64,000 bases of DNA from Botrytis cinerea B05.10. Lineage: Eukaryota; Ascomycota; Leotiomycetes; Helotiales; Sclerotiniaceae. Below, one piece after another: positions 54,140 to 64,000 of this stretch. Both the position numbers and the translations under genes were made by a program. The notes below the pieces were generated by a model. That model saw only the letters and a program-made list of their open reading frames with translations. It was not told where the DNA came from and made no database searches. The stretch spans positions 310,001 through 374,000 of the forward strand of contig NC_037312.1 in NCBI RefSeq assembly GCF_000143535.2. The letters are read 5' to 3'. Every line of letters starts with the position of its first letter. Position 1 is the stretch's first letter.

Positions 54140-56878
54140 ATGATTGTATAAAAGCAGTTGTTTAAAAAGGGTTTACGGGATCGTCGGATATCTTTTAGCG
54201 AACCCGCATGCATTTGTTTATTCCAGCAAACCTTTTCTTCCTCGCCTTTATCAAAAAATACTCCGGTCTGTCTTGAAATAGAGAAGGAATAGATTAGATG
54301 ATGGACTGGAACTTCTAGAAGAGGATGGGGAGGAAAGGAAGGGCTTTTCATGGCGTCTGTCTGTATAATAGAGACTTCTCTCCAATAGAATAGATGACAA
54401 TTGGATGTGGCTTATGTTGATTGGCTTTGAAATTTGATCTTGAGTGTGATTTGGTGATGTGTGAAATGAAAATCAGGACCCGAGTCAATGGTTGTGATGT
54501 TGAGGTTTACCTATATCTCGCTTTGCCTTGTTTTTTTATGATTCCGGATCTAGCTAATGTGTAGTGCGAACTTGGATTTGTTCCATAGTTACTGCGGAGA
54601 CTCTACGTGGGAGAGAGAGGAGAAGCCTGGGGATGGAGGAGGGGATGAGGAGAGGGAAAAGAAGAGGATTTAGTTTTTAGTACATCCAAGCACAAACTTG
54701 CCTGTGTTCTATCATGCATTCTATCACGTACATTTCATCACTTCCCAACACTCCCAATCATACCATTCTTTTTCTCCTCTCTCTTCCTCTTGTTGTTCTA
54801 TCCCGAATTCTGTTTGCAGAGGTGACCTGTGCTCTGTGTAATGGGTTGCTCTATTGGCTCTGGAGATGGTGGGCTTGCTTGTATACTTGTATGCTTTGGA
54901 GATTTGGAGTGTGGAATGTGGCTTGATGGGGGATGGAGGATGGAAATATGAGAGGAAAAGAGAAGAGAAGGGGGTTGTATTGGTAGTAGGTAGACGAATG
55001 TGTTTTATTCTGTCGTACTCTAATGTATTGCGGACTTTTATAGAGTCTCGGTGGTATGAACAGGTGGAGATCCTAAGTCCGGACTGAACTTGGAGGGTTG
55101 ATTTTCTCTCGATGATTTCTGTGCATCAGAAATCAGGCCTAAAGATATCCATCCTTTCTACGAATGTGGATGAGGGTCGGCTCTTTCACACAACTAAAGC
55201 GTGTTTAGCAACATCAACTTTACAAGAAATGTTCGCTGAATCTCATTTGAACGTTGTTCAAACTCAAACTCAAACTCGAGCTTCGAATCATCTTTCACGG
55301 TTCGACTAACAAGTTGTGATGATTCGCGAATGTAAATTGTGGAGATATCTCTCACCAAGCCATGAGGAGATTCTAGATTTAGCCTCAAGATGAAAGATTA
55401 TAGCGGAATCTCATATTTCGATAACAATATTTATCAGTTGATAAAGCCTTTTCAATGGAACTCTGGCATTACCATAACTTCTAGTGTTCATCTCTTAAAC
55501 TTCACAGGTTTTATAGGAAAATGAGAAAAATTGGATGATTGAGTATACAAATGAAAGACTTGAGGGAGTTTCACCCTTCACAGAAGATTGACAAGCGAAT
55601 GGCCACTGTACTTCATTTTCGACGAAGTGGCCTCCGGCTTCGAGGATTTGAATAGCAAAACATATATGTCTTCCATATTCAATATGGTTTCAATTAATAT
55701 CATAAATTCCTCTCTAAGTAGATTTGTTTTCGCCAGGCTAATTCATAATTGTTGAGAATTAGACACCAAACTTATGAGGGGCTCTCTCTACCTCTAAGAA
55801 CAAGCCGTGGTACTACCGAATTACAATTGTGCTTGATCTCTAGCTTAACGATGATACTGCATATGCATGATGGTCGTATTACAATATGTAAGTCCAGCAT
55901 CGATATGTCACCGCACGTTCATCGAATCGGATTTCATATAGTGGCAGTGATGAACGTGTGGTTATTGCGGGGATACATATAACACAGGTATGGTGGTATG
56001 TATGTATCCAATTGTCTTCCCAGGACGATAGATGCTGAAACCCCTCCTCTCCCGCTCTTTCCTCTGTGCCGTCCCAATACCAGGAGAGAGGTTTATATGC
56101 AAGCATCAAGTATGTATGTCAGTTGGAAAGTGCCATGTGTTGTACAATCTCTGGTCCTCTTCTCAAAATGCACAACCGTGATAGAAATCTACTCGGTATT
56201 CTTGGCAGGGGGTAGAGGCTCGATTTATGAAATACACGCTTCGTACATATATACATGCGGGAAGAACAGACAGACGGCAGGATGCAAAAGATCAAAAGAT
56301 GACGCAGATATGAATTTCAACCCACAATCTCAAAACAATGGTTTGATCGGATAATTAATAGTCACATACCTTTTAGCCAATCATTCCAGTCAATTTCGAT
56401 AGATGAGATGTAAACCAAGCTTTTCTGCCAAGGTTTCCCAGATGATCCCAAAACAGCTGGAGCTTACATCCTTGAAAAGAGGGGCAGAGCACGCAGAGTC
56501 CTCGTAAGTTTATGGGAATGAGGGAATTCGGAATATTCCCACCAAAGTCTAGACGTGATACGAATGCCAATACTCACTGTTTGGTCCAGGATACTAATAA
56601 GTAGTAGATATACGAGTATGAATCCAAGATTGGTTATTCTTTTGGATTTGGGTTTCTATTCCGTTCGCTTCTGATTCATCATCTCGTCTACACAATACAC
56701 TCATACAATCGCTTCCATTCCCGTTCCTCTCTCTCAAATCCCACCTCATACCTCCCGGCAACATCTTACCTAGTCTTCGTCTTCTAACTTGGTCAACGAT
56801 AAATAAAGTCAACCATCGATAACTTCCTAATCCCAATTCAACTCAATCCTCATCCAAACCTAAACCACAACCGCAGCA
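54140..56878. other. Intergenic region, no gene supported
   Basis: About 2.7 kb between the phosphate carrier and glutamate decarboxylase. Only short overlapping frames. A small GC hairpin (CGAAGTGGCCTCCGGCTTCG) lies at 55622-55641. The right end should hold the decarboxylase promoter. Confidence 0.45.
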
Positions 56879-58782
56879 ATGGTTCACCTTTCCCAAATCC
56901 CCAACAATGATAAGGTTGCGGCTCCCCTCGTCGACGGGCTGAAGAAACTTACAATGGCTGCTTCGAGCGAAGAGGATCGATTCACAACTAGTGTTTATGG
57001 TTCTAGATTTGCAGCGGAGGATCTGCCAGAGCACGAGATGCCAGATGGAGAGATGCCCAAGGAGGTATGTGATTCCATAGAGATTCAGCATCTGAATGTG
57101 AATATGGGACTGAACCAGCAAGGCTAATTTTGTGTCGTGGATACTTAGGTTGCGTATCGTATGATCAAAGATCATCTTTCGCTTGATGGAAATCCTATGT
57201 TGAATTTGGCGTCTTTTGTCACTACTTTCATGGTGAGTTTATGAGATATATTTCCTTGATTGTCATGAGTATCCTCGGTCGTTGGCATCCTGGGAGATAT
57301 TGCGGTTGTTGAAAATTCGCGCCGATCACGCAGAGTACGATTGAATTGAGGGGACTTACGAATTATGTGTTTCTGTGCTAACATTTTGTAGGAAAAAGAA
57401 GTCGAAGATCTCATGACCGAAAGTTTCAGCAAGAATTTCATTGGTAAGTTTATTTCCTCCTCATCCTGTCGTTTCTCCCATTCATGCTAACTTTTTGAGT
57501 AGATTACGAAGAATATCCTCAATCCGCAGACATTCAAAACCGATGTGTTTCCATGATCGGTCGTTTGTTCAACGCTCCTACAAATGAAGAAGGTGATGCT
57601 GCCGTTGGTACTTCGACCGTCGGTTCCTCCGAAGCCATCATGTTGGCAGTTTTGGCCATGAAGAAACGCTGGAAGAATGCTCGTATCGCTGCTGGAAAAT
57701 CAACTGAAAACCCAAATATCGTCATGTCTTCTGCGGTTCAAGTCTGCTGGGAAAAGGCAGCTAGATATTTCGAGGTTGAGGAAAAATACGTCTATTGTAC
57801 TCCAGACCGATATGTGATTGACCCCGAGGAGACGGTCAATTTAGTAGATGAGAATACCATTGGTATTTGCATCATTCTAGGAACTACTTATACTGGAGAG
57901 TATGAAGATGCCAAGGCTGTGAATGATCTTTTGATCAAGAAGAATATCGATACTGTTATTCATATTGATGCAGCTTCAGGTGGATTTGTAGCTCCCTTTA
58001 CCGTACCAGAGTTGGAGTGGGATTTCAGATTAGAAAAGGTAGTTTCTATTAACACCAGTGGTCACAAGTATGTCCCCCCCCCCCCCTCTCACCTAGACGA
58101 CAACTAATGAAACTCTAGATATGGACTCGTCTACCCAGGTGTTGGTTGGATTGTCTGGAGAGCACCAGAATACCTTCCTAAGGAGCTTGTCTTCAACATC
58201 AATTATCTTGGTGCCGATCAAGCATCTTTCACTCTTAACTTTTCCAAGGGTGCTTCTCAGGTTATTGCCCAATACTACCAACTCATTCGTCTTGGTAAGA
58301 AGGGTTACAAAGCTATCATGAGTAACTTGACAAGAACCGCCGATTACCTCTCCGATTCTCTCGAACAACTCGGATTCATTATCATGTCTCAAAAGAATGG
58401 CAACGGTCTCCCACTCGTTGCTTTCCGTATTGACCCTAACTCCAACAAACATTACGATGAATTCGCACTTGCTCATCAACTCCGTCAACGTTCATGGGTT
58501 GTTCCAGCATACACCATGGCACCAAAGACCGATAACCTCAAGATGTTACGTGTAGTTGTTCGTGAGGATTTCAGTAAATCAAGATGTGATTCATTGTTGA
58601 ATGACATCAAGTTATGCTGCAGTGTCCTGGATGAGATGGATAAGGATTCTGTTAAGAAGAATCAAGAATACATCCAGAAGCACGCTACTCACTCTGGAAA
58701 GAGCAAGCATAACCATGCTCATTATAAGGACGAGAAGCATAGTTTGCAAGGAAAGACTGGAAAGACTCATGCTATTTGTTAA
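56879..58782 (+). CDS. Glutamate decarboxylase
   Basis: Five exons: 56879-57064, 57149-57232, 57392-57443, 57503-58067 and 58119-58782 (1551 nt, 516 residues). A PLP enzyme that converts glutamate to GABA, entry point of the GABA shunt, used in acid and oxidative stress and nitrogen use. Seen in the sequence: [39 protein letters not shown], and [15 protein letters not shown] with the PLP-binding lysine at 296, split by the last intron. [18 protein letters not shown] follows, as in the GadB family. The C-terminus is Lys/His-rich ([14 protein letters not shown]). Some decarboxylases have a regulatory calmodulin site here, but none is evident. The last intron begins GTATGT and continues with 13 C. 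Confidence 0.96.
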
Positions 58783-59727
58783 TATGGCGGATCTTGGGAT
58801 TTCGAACCCATTGTCTCGCCTAGACTGGGTCTTCGATGGTACTATTTGAGGGATGGTCAGTGGAATTATGGATAGAATGGTGGAATGGCGGTGGGAAAGA
58901 TAAAAATGAAGGATGGCTGAATGGATGGGTTTATGAATGATGACCGCTTAACGAGAAACAAACTATTCGTAGATTTTGAGTTAGTTCAAACGAAAGGATT
59001 TAAATATATTTGACTATATGCCACTTTATCTGCAGAATTCTATATCAACAGTACATACATGCATGTCCTACTTGTCCTACTATAAAACAAATATCTCCCA
59101 ATACAGGCTATCGACGCTGATCCGCATCTATCCGTAGGTGCGTGTTCGACCCTAGCTTTTCCCCGGGATCGGCACTTGGACTCCCTGTATTTTTTTGTAC
59201 CAGGTATCTGTTGCTGTCAGACGGAAATTATCGTTCTAGAAACGGAATTTTGCCTCATCTTGCATCTGGTGTTCAACGGTTGGCGCTCATTGGGTTTATG
59301 GACTTTATTTCTTATTTGATACCCAATCTCACGATTCATTTTATAGTGGGGTGATTGTTTCTGCGAGGGTGCTGTGCATGATACATTGGGCTTAAGGCAA
59401 AGAGGCAAAGACAGGAGAGAAAAAAAAGGAAAGGGAACAGAGACACCGAGTACAAAACACTAGGTCGAAAGTGACGACTACACGGGACGAAACGCAGAGG
59501 TACGAATCGAGGGAAGGCACCTGGGAAAGACAATACGATACCAGGTTGGATGAGACAAATCAAACGAGCTCAACAAACGAAACGAAGGAACGACGGATGA
59601 TGTGAGTGGGGATTCGTGCTTGACTGTGTCTGAGGTTTGCGCGAAGTGAAGCAGAGTTCCCGAAGGGATACCGGAAGATTGGCGAGGAGATTTACAGAAT
59701 AGAGGAATTAAGAGCTGCAGAGGAGAC
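58783..59727. promoter_or_regulatory. 3' end of decarboxylase gene and upstream region of regulator
   Basis: Tandem spacer of about 0.9 kb. The last 350 bp are purine-rich on the plus strand, consistent with a long leader for the regulator. No specific element assigned. Confidence 0.35.
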
Positions 59728-62700
59728 ATGAGCGCAGGAGCAGGAGCTGGAGCTGGAGGAGTACCGCAGAAACAGATCCGATTCGTAAATAATGAGGGAC
59801 AACCGCCTGCGAAAAGGCGGAGGGTTAATGCTGCGTATGTATATATTTTTTCGGAACAATCGCAGGATGAAGGGGTAATTTACCGAGAGCATAAGCTAAT
59901 CTTCAATGCGGTATGTAGATGTCGGACCTGCAGGAAACGAAAAACAAGATGCGATGGGAAACGACCACTTTGTTCGACATGCACAGATAATGGCCATGAA
60001 TGTATGGGGTATGCGGAGGGATCTGATGGGGCTACGAACTTGATCAGGAAGGAGGTGAAGACCCCAGATGGTGGGGAAGGAGATGAGGGGGACTATGCAC
60101 ATTCACACCCCCGGAGGCCTGGAATATTGAGAGAGACCTCGAGGGATGCGGTACCGCAACAATCTCAACAAAGAGCGAATACGACTGCTGCACGGACAAG
60201 AGTTGAGGTTGATCAATCATATATGCACGATGCGTCTCGAAAGCTGGGAAGTGAGGATATTGGGAACAATCGACCTGGGACTCGAAGGGTTGATTATAGA
60301 GACGCAGTTCTATTTCCGGATGAGAGTCCCAATCCTCTCGAAAGAGACCAGCCACTTCTCAGCGAAACAACCATTAGTGAAAGCCATCGAGTACCATATT
60401 TCAGATACTTTGGTCCAACAGCCATTGTACCCGGATTCAAACAAATGGTGGTTTCCGTTCGAGAACATAAAAGAAGTATGGGTGCTCCATCGTCTTCTTC
60501 TCTCACAATGTCACCTATATCCGCGAAACATTCTAGTGGGGGTTCGGTGAATGGAACGCCATCTCAAGCAGGGACTGAACCAAGGTCTGCAATCGACATG
60601 CCACTTTACGATCCTAACGATCCATTACCGGTCAATAGACTCATCATTCATCTTGTGGAAGTCTTCTTTGCTCATTTGGGTTGTAATTATCCTTTTCTAT
60701 CGAAACGACAGGAGAATTTCAAACGTTTAGTGGAAGAGAAGAAAGTCGAACCTATTCTTGTGGATGCCGTTTGTGCATTGGCGGCTCGATTTTCAGATCA
60801 TCCACTTCTCACCACTTCACATGATTCACCACAACCGAAATCAGAATATGGACAAGTCTTTGCTCAGCGAGCGAAAGCGGCTGTTGTGGATACATTCCCT
60901 TGTCCTACAGTTGGAGCTGTACAAGCGTGTTTATTACTTGCTTATGAAGGATTTGGTGCCAATCAAGATAGTGCGTTATGGATGTATCTTGGATGTGCTA
61001 TACGTATGGCTGTGGATCTTGGGCTGCAAAAGTTAGATGGTGTTAAACATCAAGGACAGAAGGATCCAGGATATCATCGGTCGGCAAATGAAGGGGAATC
61101 CGATGAGCCGGATGCTACTATCACGGCGGAAGAGAAAAGTGCGATTGAAGAAGAAAGAATAGATACACTCTGGGCAGTGCTCATGCTTGACCGAGTCATT
61201 TCTTCTGGAACTGGTAGACCAGTGAGTCTCAAAGATGAAGATCTCGAATTGACACTTCCATCCGTATCCAATAATACAGAAGAAGCATGGCCAGATCCTT
61301 TCCCTGCACTTATCAGAATCATACATTTATATGGCTTGGTATCAGATTTACTGAATCGGATAAGAGGCGCAGGCGATATCACACCTGGGTTGATAAAACA
61401 GCTTAAGGGTATGGAAAAGGATTTGACTGTGTTATATCAAAGTTTGGATGGTAGATTGGAATTTTCAGCGACCAACTTTCAACACTATGTTAAGAGTGGA
61501 GAGGGAACAAATTTTATACTTGTAAGTTTTACTTTACCTCGGAGTATGCGGATCAGTTTTGCTAATCGATATCAAGGTTCATTTTTGGTTTCATACCTTA
61601 ATCATGCTACTTCATCAACCTACTTTGATGCAATCTCTCGAAGGACAAGTTTTACAATTACTTCCTCATAGTCGAGAACTCAGCATGTCATCTGCTAAAA
61701 CCATTGCGGATATTCTGGCTTTTGCAGAACTTATTGATCCGAGATCATTCATTGGAAATCCATTTACATGTCAACCGATATACATCGCTGGGTGTGCTTT
61801 CCTCAAAGAGATTGCTTTACATACTTCTCAGCCATCTTCTAGAAATCATAGCCCTCGTCAAAGCCCTCCATCAGATACTGTGAAACCAGGAGGGAATCAC
61901 AATCAAGGAAATCAAAAACAAAAACATTCATTACTTGCTGCTGCAGCAAATCAAAATTATCAACGATGTCACAAAGCTTTACAACATATAGAATCGTATT
62001 GGGCTGGAACACGATATATTCGAGTAGCGATGGAACAAAAACAAAGTGGTATTGATCCACAAGAGGTCGAGACCTATACGGCGGAAGAATATACCGAAGC
62101 TACCAAACCAAGACATGAAATTATACCTAATTGGAGAAGAAAATTCTCTGCGAATTCTCCTGGTAGATTTCCAGAATTCGTACGGTCACCAATGCTGGAA
62201 GCACTACCTGGATCTCCGGCAATAGATTTGGCTCAAGCTATTGGTTGGTCTCTGACTGGAACTACTAATTCTCCAAGTTCAAATTTAACATTCATGTATC
62301 AAAATCAAAGTGCAGCGGATCATTTAGAAATGAGAGCCCAAAAGGAATATGGCCAGGGAAATATGATTTATGATCCCATTCGACAAAGTCTACCAGAAAA
62401 TACAGCTGGTGGTACTTCAACTAGTGGAAGATTTGATAGATTTATAGGGGCTTCAAGGAGTAATCACATGCCTCCTCCAGGACCAAAATTCATGCATGGT
62501 ACAAACTCAAATATTGATGCTAGTGCGACGGCGGATGCGGAAATGTTATTGGGGTTGGGTGGCGGAGGCAATGGGAGTGGTAGTCCATATCCGACACCGA
62601 GGAGTGAAAATCATGCTTTTGATCCAGGTCCAAGGAATACGATAAGTCCAAGGCCAGGAAGTTCGAGTACGCCTAGTGGGGGAGGTGGGTATGATTTCTC

Positions 62701-63073
62701 GCATACGCCATCGACATCTAGAGCAGGAGGTTTCTATAATCACAACAATCATAATCACAATAATAATAACGCAAGTAATCTACACGGTAATAATACAAAC
62801 TCCGTCAACGGTCACGGAAACGGAACAGGTAATGGACAGGGAAATGCATATCATTCGGGAAATCATACAAATACAAATTCACACGGATACATGGGAATGG
62901 GAATGGGAAGTCATGGGATGGGTGATATGATGATGTCGAGTCAGGATATTGATATGAGGGGTTTGGGCGAGGACATGATGCCTTGGTTGGAATATTTGCC
63001 GGGGGATATGTTGGGGTTGAGTGGGTTTTTTGGGGAGGATGGAGATGCGGGTGGGGATGCGGGTGGCGGGTAG
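59728..63073 (+). CDS. Zn2Cys6 transcription factor, 1068 residues
   Basis: Three exons: 59728-59834, 59919-61521 and 61577-63073 (3207 nt). After KRRRV the spliced protein has a clean zinc cluster at Cys37, 40, 47, 54, 57 and 64 (ACRTCRKRKTRCDGKRPLCSTCTDNGHEC). The fungal regulatory middle region runs from about 250 to 640 (VEPILVDAVCALAARFSDHP, CAIRMAVDLGLQKLDG, IDTLWAVLMLDRVISSGTGRP, and across the second intron VHFWFHTLIMLLHQP). The last 250 residues are disordered: Gly/Ser-rich, then Asn/His/Gly-rich, ending in an acidic, aromatic DMMPWLEYLPGDMLGLSGFFG that could be an activation domain. The first intron (84 bp) is a multiple of three and has no in-frame stop, so an unspliced read-through product is possible. 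Target genes cannot be read from the sequence. Confidence 0.9.
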
Positions 63074-63602
63074 GTTTAGAGGGGAAGAGAAGGAGAGATA
63101 AAAAAGATAATTGTATGATTGATGATGAATATTTAATTGGAAATGATATGTATGAACCATTTTATTGATTCTAGATTCTTTGTATAGGCGTAGTCATAAT
63201 GAAGGAAGTAGGTTGGTGAATGCATGCGTTATTGATAGATTGATTGTACTAGACTAGAATAATTGAATCTAACTTGAAAGCAGAGATGGAAATAGAGGTG
63301 GAAGTGAAAATGATAGGAGCGCAGGTGCTAGTGCACGTGTCTTGATCTTCTAACGGGCTAGTTGGTTTTGAGATGAGTAGAGTGGATTTATCTTTCCCGT
63401 TTCAATTTGAGTTATAGCTTTTCCTACCAGCCCGTGGAATCGATGAATTTCTCTCTTCGTACCCCTCGGTTTCTTCCGCATAGTTGAAATTATGTTATTG
63501 CCATAACCCTCGCGCTGTAATGCACTTGCTTAACACATGTGATGAACCGCCCACCTACTCCATCTCCTCCACCTTCCCCCTGCTCTCGCGCCACCTCAAC
63601 CC
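63074..63602. other. Convergent 3' spacer
   Basis: Spacer between the regulator's stop and the stop codon of the minus-strand gene cut by the window edge. No element recognised. Confidence 0.4.
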
Positions 63603-64000
63603 TCAAACCATATCGTCAACCGTCAACTCCCTCCTCATTCTATACCCCATCATCTCCTCCTCATCTCCCAAACCAACCCCTCTACCATTCGATCCCTCGC
63701 CTCCGAAACACAATCCCCATCTACTCATTACATAACTCGTTACTCGGATCACAGAACAGATAACGAAGATGGAGAAATAGAGGATGGCGATTTCAATGCC
63801 TTTGAGTTGGGCGGTGTCGAGTTTGCGGGTCTGTGTCTGGATGGGAGAGTTGGAGGGGTTGGTATGAAGGGATTTGAGAGATTCTTGCTGGGCTTGTTCT
63901 GGGATCGAGGGGTTGTTCTCCGTGCTGCCGTTTCTGGAAAAAGGAGATACTATGGTGATGGCGATGCAGAATAGAAATAGAACGCCAGAGATGATTTGGA
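63603..64000 (-). CDS. Membrane protein, C-terminal part (cut by window edge)
   Basis: An open minus-strand frame runs from the window end to TGA at 63605-63603, 131 codons with no stop and no internal start needed. It shows two hydrophobic segments (IISGVLFLFCIAITIV and GIEIAILYFSIFVICSVI), a hydrophilic Asn/Ser/Gln loop between them, and an acidic, Gly-rich cytosolic tail ending RRELTVDDMV. This looks like the end of a multi-pass fungal membrane protein (RTA1-like or rhodopsin-like families are possible). Identity cannot be settled from this fragment. Confidence 0.6.
   Translation of the reverse strand, partial: QIISGVLFLFCIAITIVSPFSRNGSTENNPSIPEQAQQESLKSLHTNPSNSPIQTQTRKLDTAQLKGIEIAILYFSIFVICSVIRVTSYVMSRWGLCFGGEGSNGRGVGLGDEEEMMGYRMRRELTVDDMV

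Noticed and set aside
61833..62100. Minus-strand frame opposite the second regulator
   Set aside because: Shadow of the regulator exon with no independent support.

Overview
This 64 kb window comes from a filamentous ascomycete nuclear genome. Genes carry many short spliceosomal introns (mostly about 45-110 bp, GT...AG, with CTAAC/CTGAT-like branch points). Products are typically fungal: Zn2Cys6 regulators, a DHA2 drug transporter, a GPI-type cupredoxin, and fungal ADP/ATP and phosphate carriers. The modest GC content, protein wording and AT-rich, gene-poor spacers suggest a leotiomycete such as a Sclerotiniaceae member; that placement is inference. All coding models were spliced by eye and the exon lengths sum to whole codons. 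There is no CRISPR array, no convincing tRNA or rRNA, and no intact transposon.

Layout. 0.3-11.2 kb: CENP-X/MHF2 (+), GPI-type cupredoxin (-), TLC-domain membrane protein (+), PAQR/haemolysin-III receptor (-, eight exons including a 13-nt micro-exon), a large fungal membrane protein (+), a small MITE-like inverted repeat, and a low-complexity hypothetical protein (+). 11.4-18.1 kb: a DHA2 MFS exporter (-) divergent from a Zn2Cys6 regulator with a Gly/His tract (+). 18.1-22.4 kb: AT-rich desert. 22.4-27.7 kb: an intronless 1150-residue four-domain fusion (methyltransferase, BBE-like FAD oxidase, phosphomevalonate-kinase-like P-loop kinase, APRT-like phosphoribosyltransferase), followed on the same strand by a GTP cyclohydrolase I. 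27.7-36.7 kb: sparse region with a possible solo LTR, two weak small ORFs, a 520-residue orphan, a 45-bp minisatellite and a 240-bp TATAAA tract. 36.7-38.5 kb: coiled-coil protein (-). 40.9-54.1 kb: ADP/ATP carrier and phosphate carrier separated by about 10 kb of gene-poor DNA that includes an extremely AT-rich block. 56.9-63.1 kb: glutamate decarboxylase and a second, large Zn2Cys6 regulator. The window ends inside a minus-strand membrane protein gene.

How the genes work together. Most are ordinary housekeeping or membrane functions: mitochondrial ATP and phosphate exchange, the GABA shunt, centromere and DNA repair. The exception is 11.4-27.7 kb. There an exporter, a divergent regulator, the four-domain fusion and GTP cyclohydrolase I lie in succession with no polyketide or peptide synthase. 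Chemically the set is consistent with a GTP-derived heterocycle (pteridine or deazapurine-like) that is oxidised, methylated, phosphorylated and ribosylated, then exported. This is a hypothesis from domain content and position only, but it is the strongest candidate for an undescribed system here.
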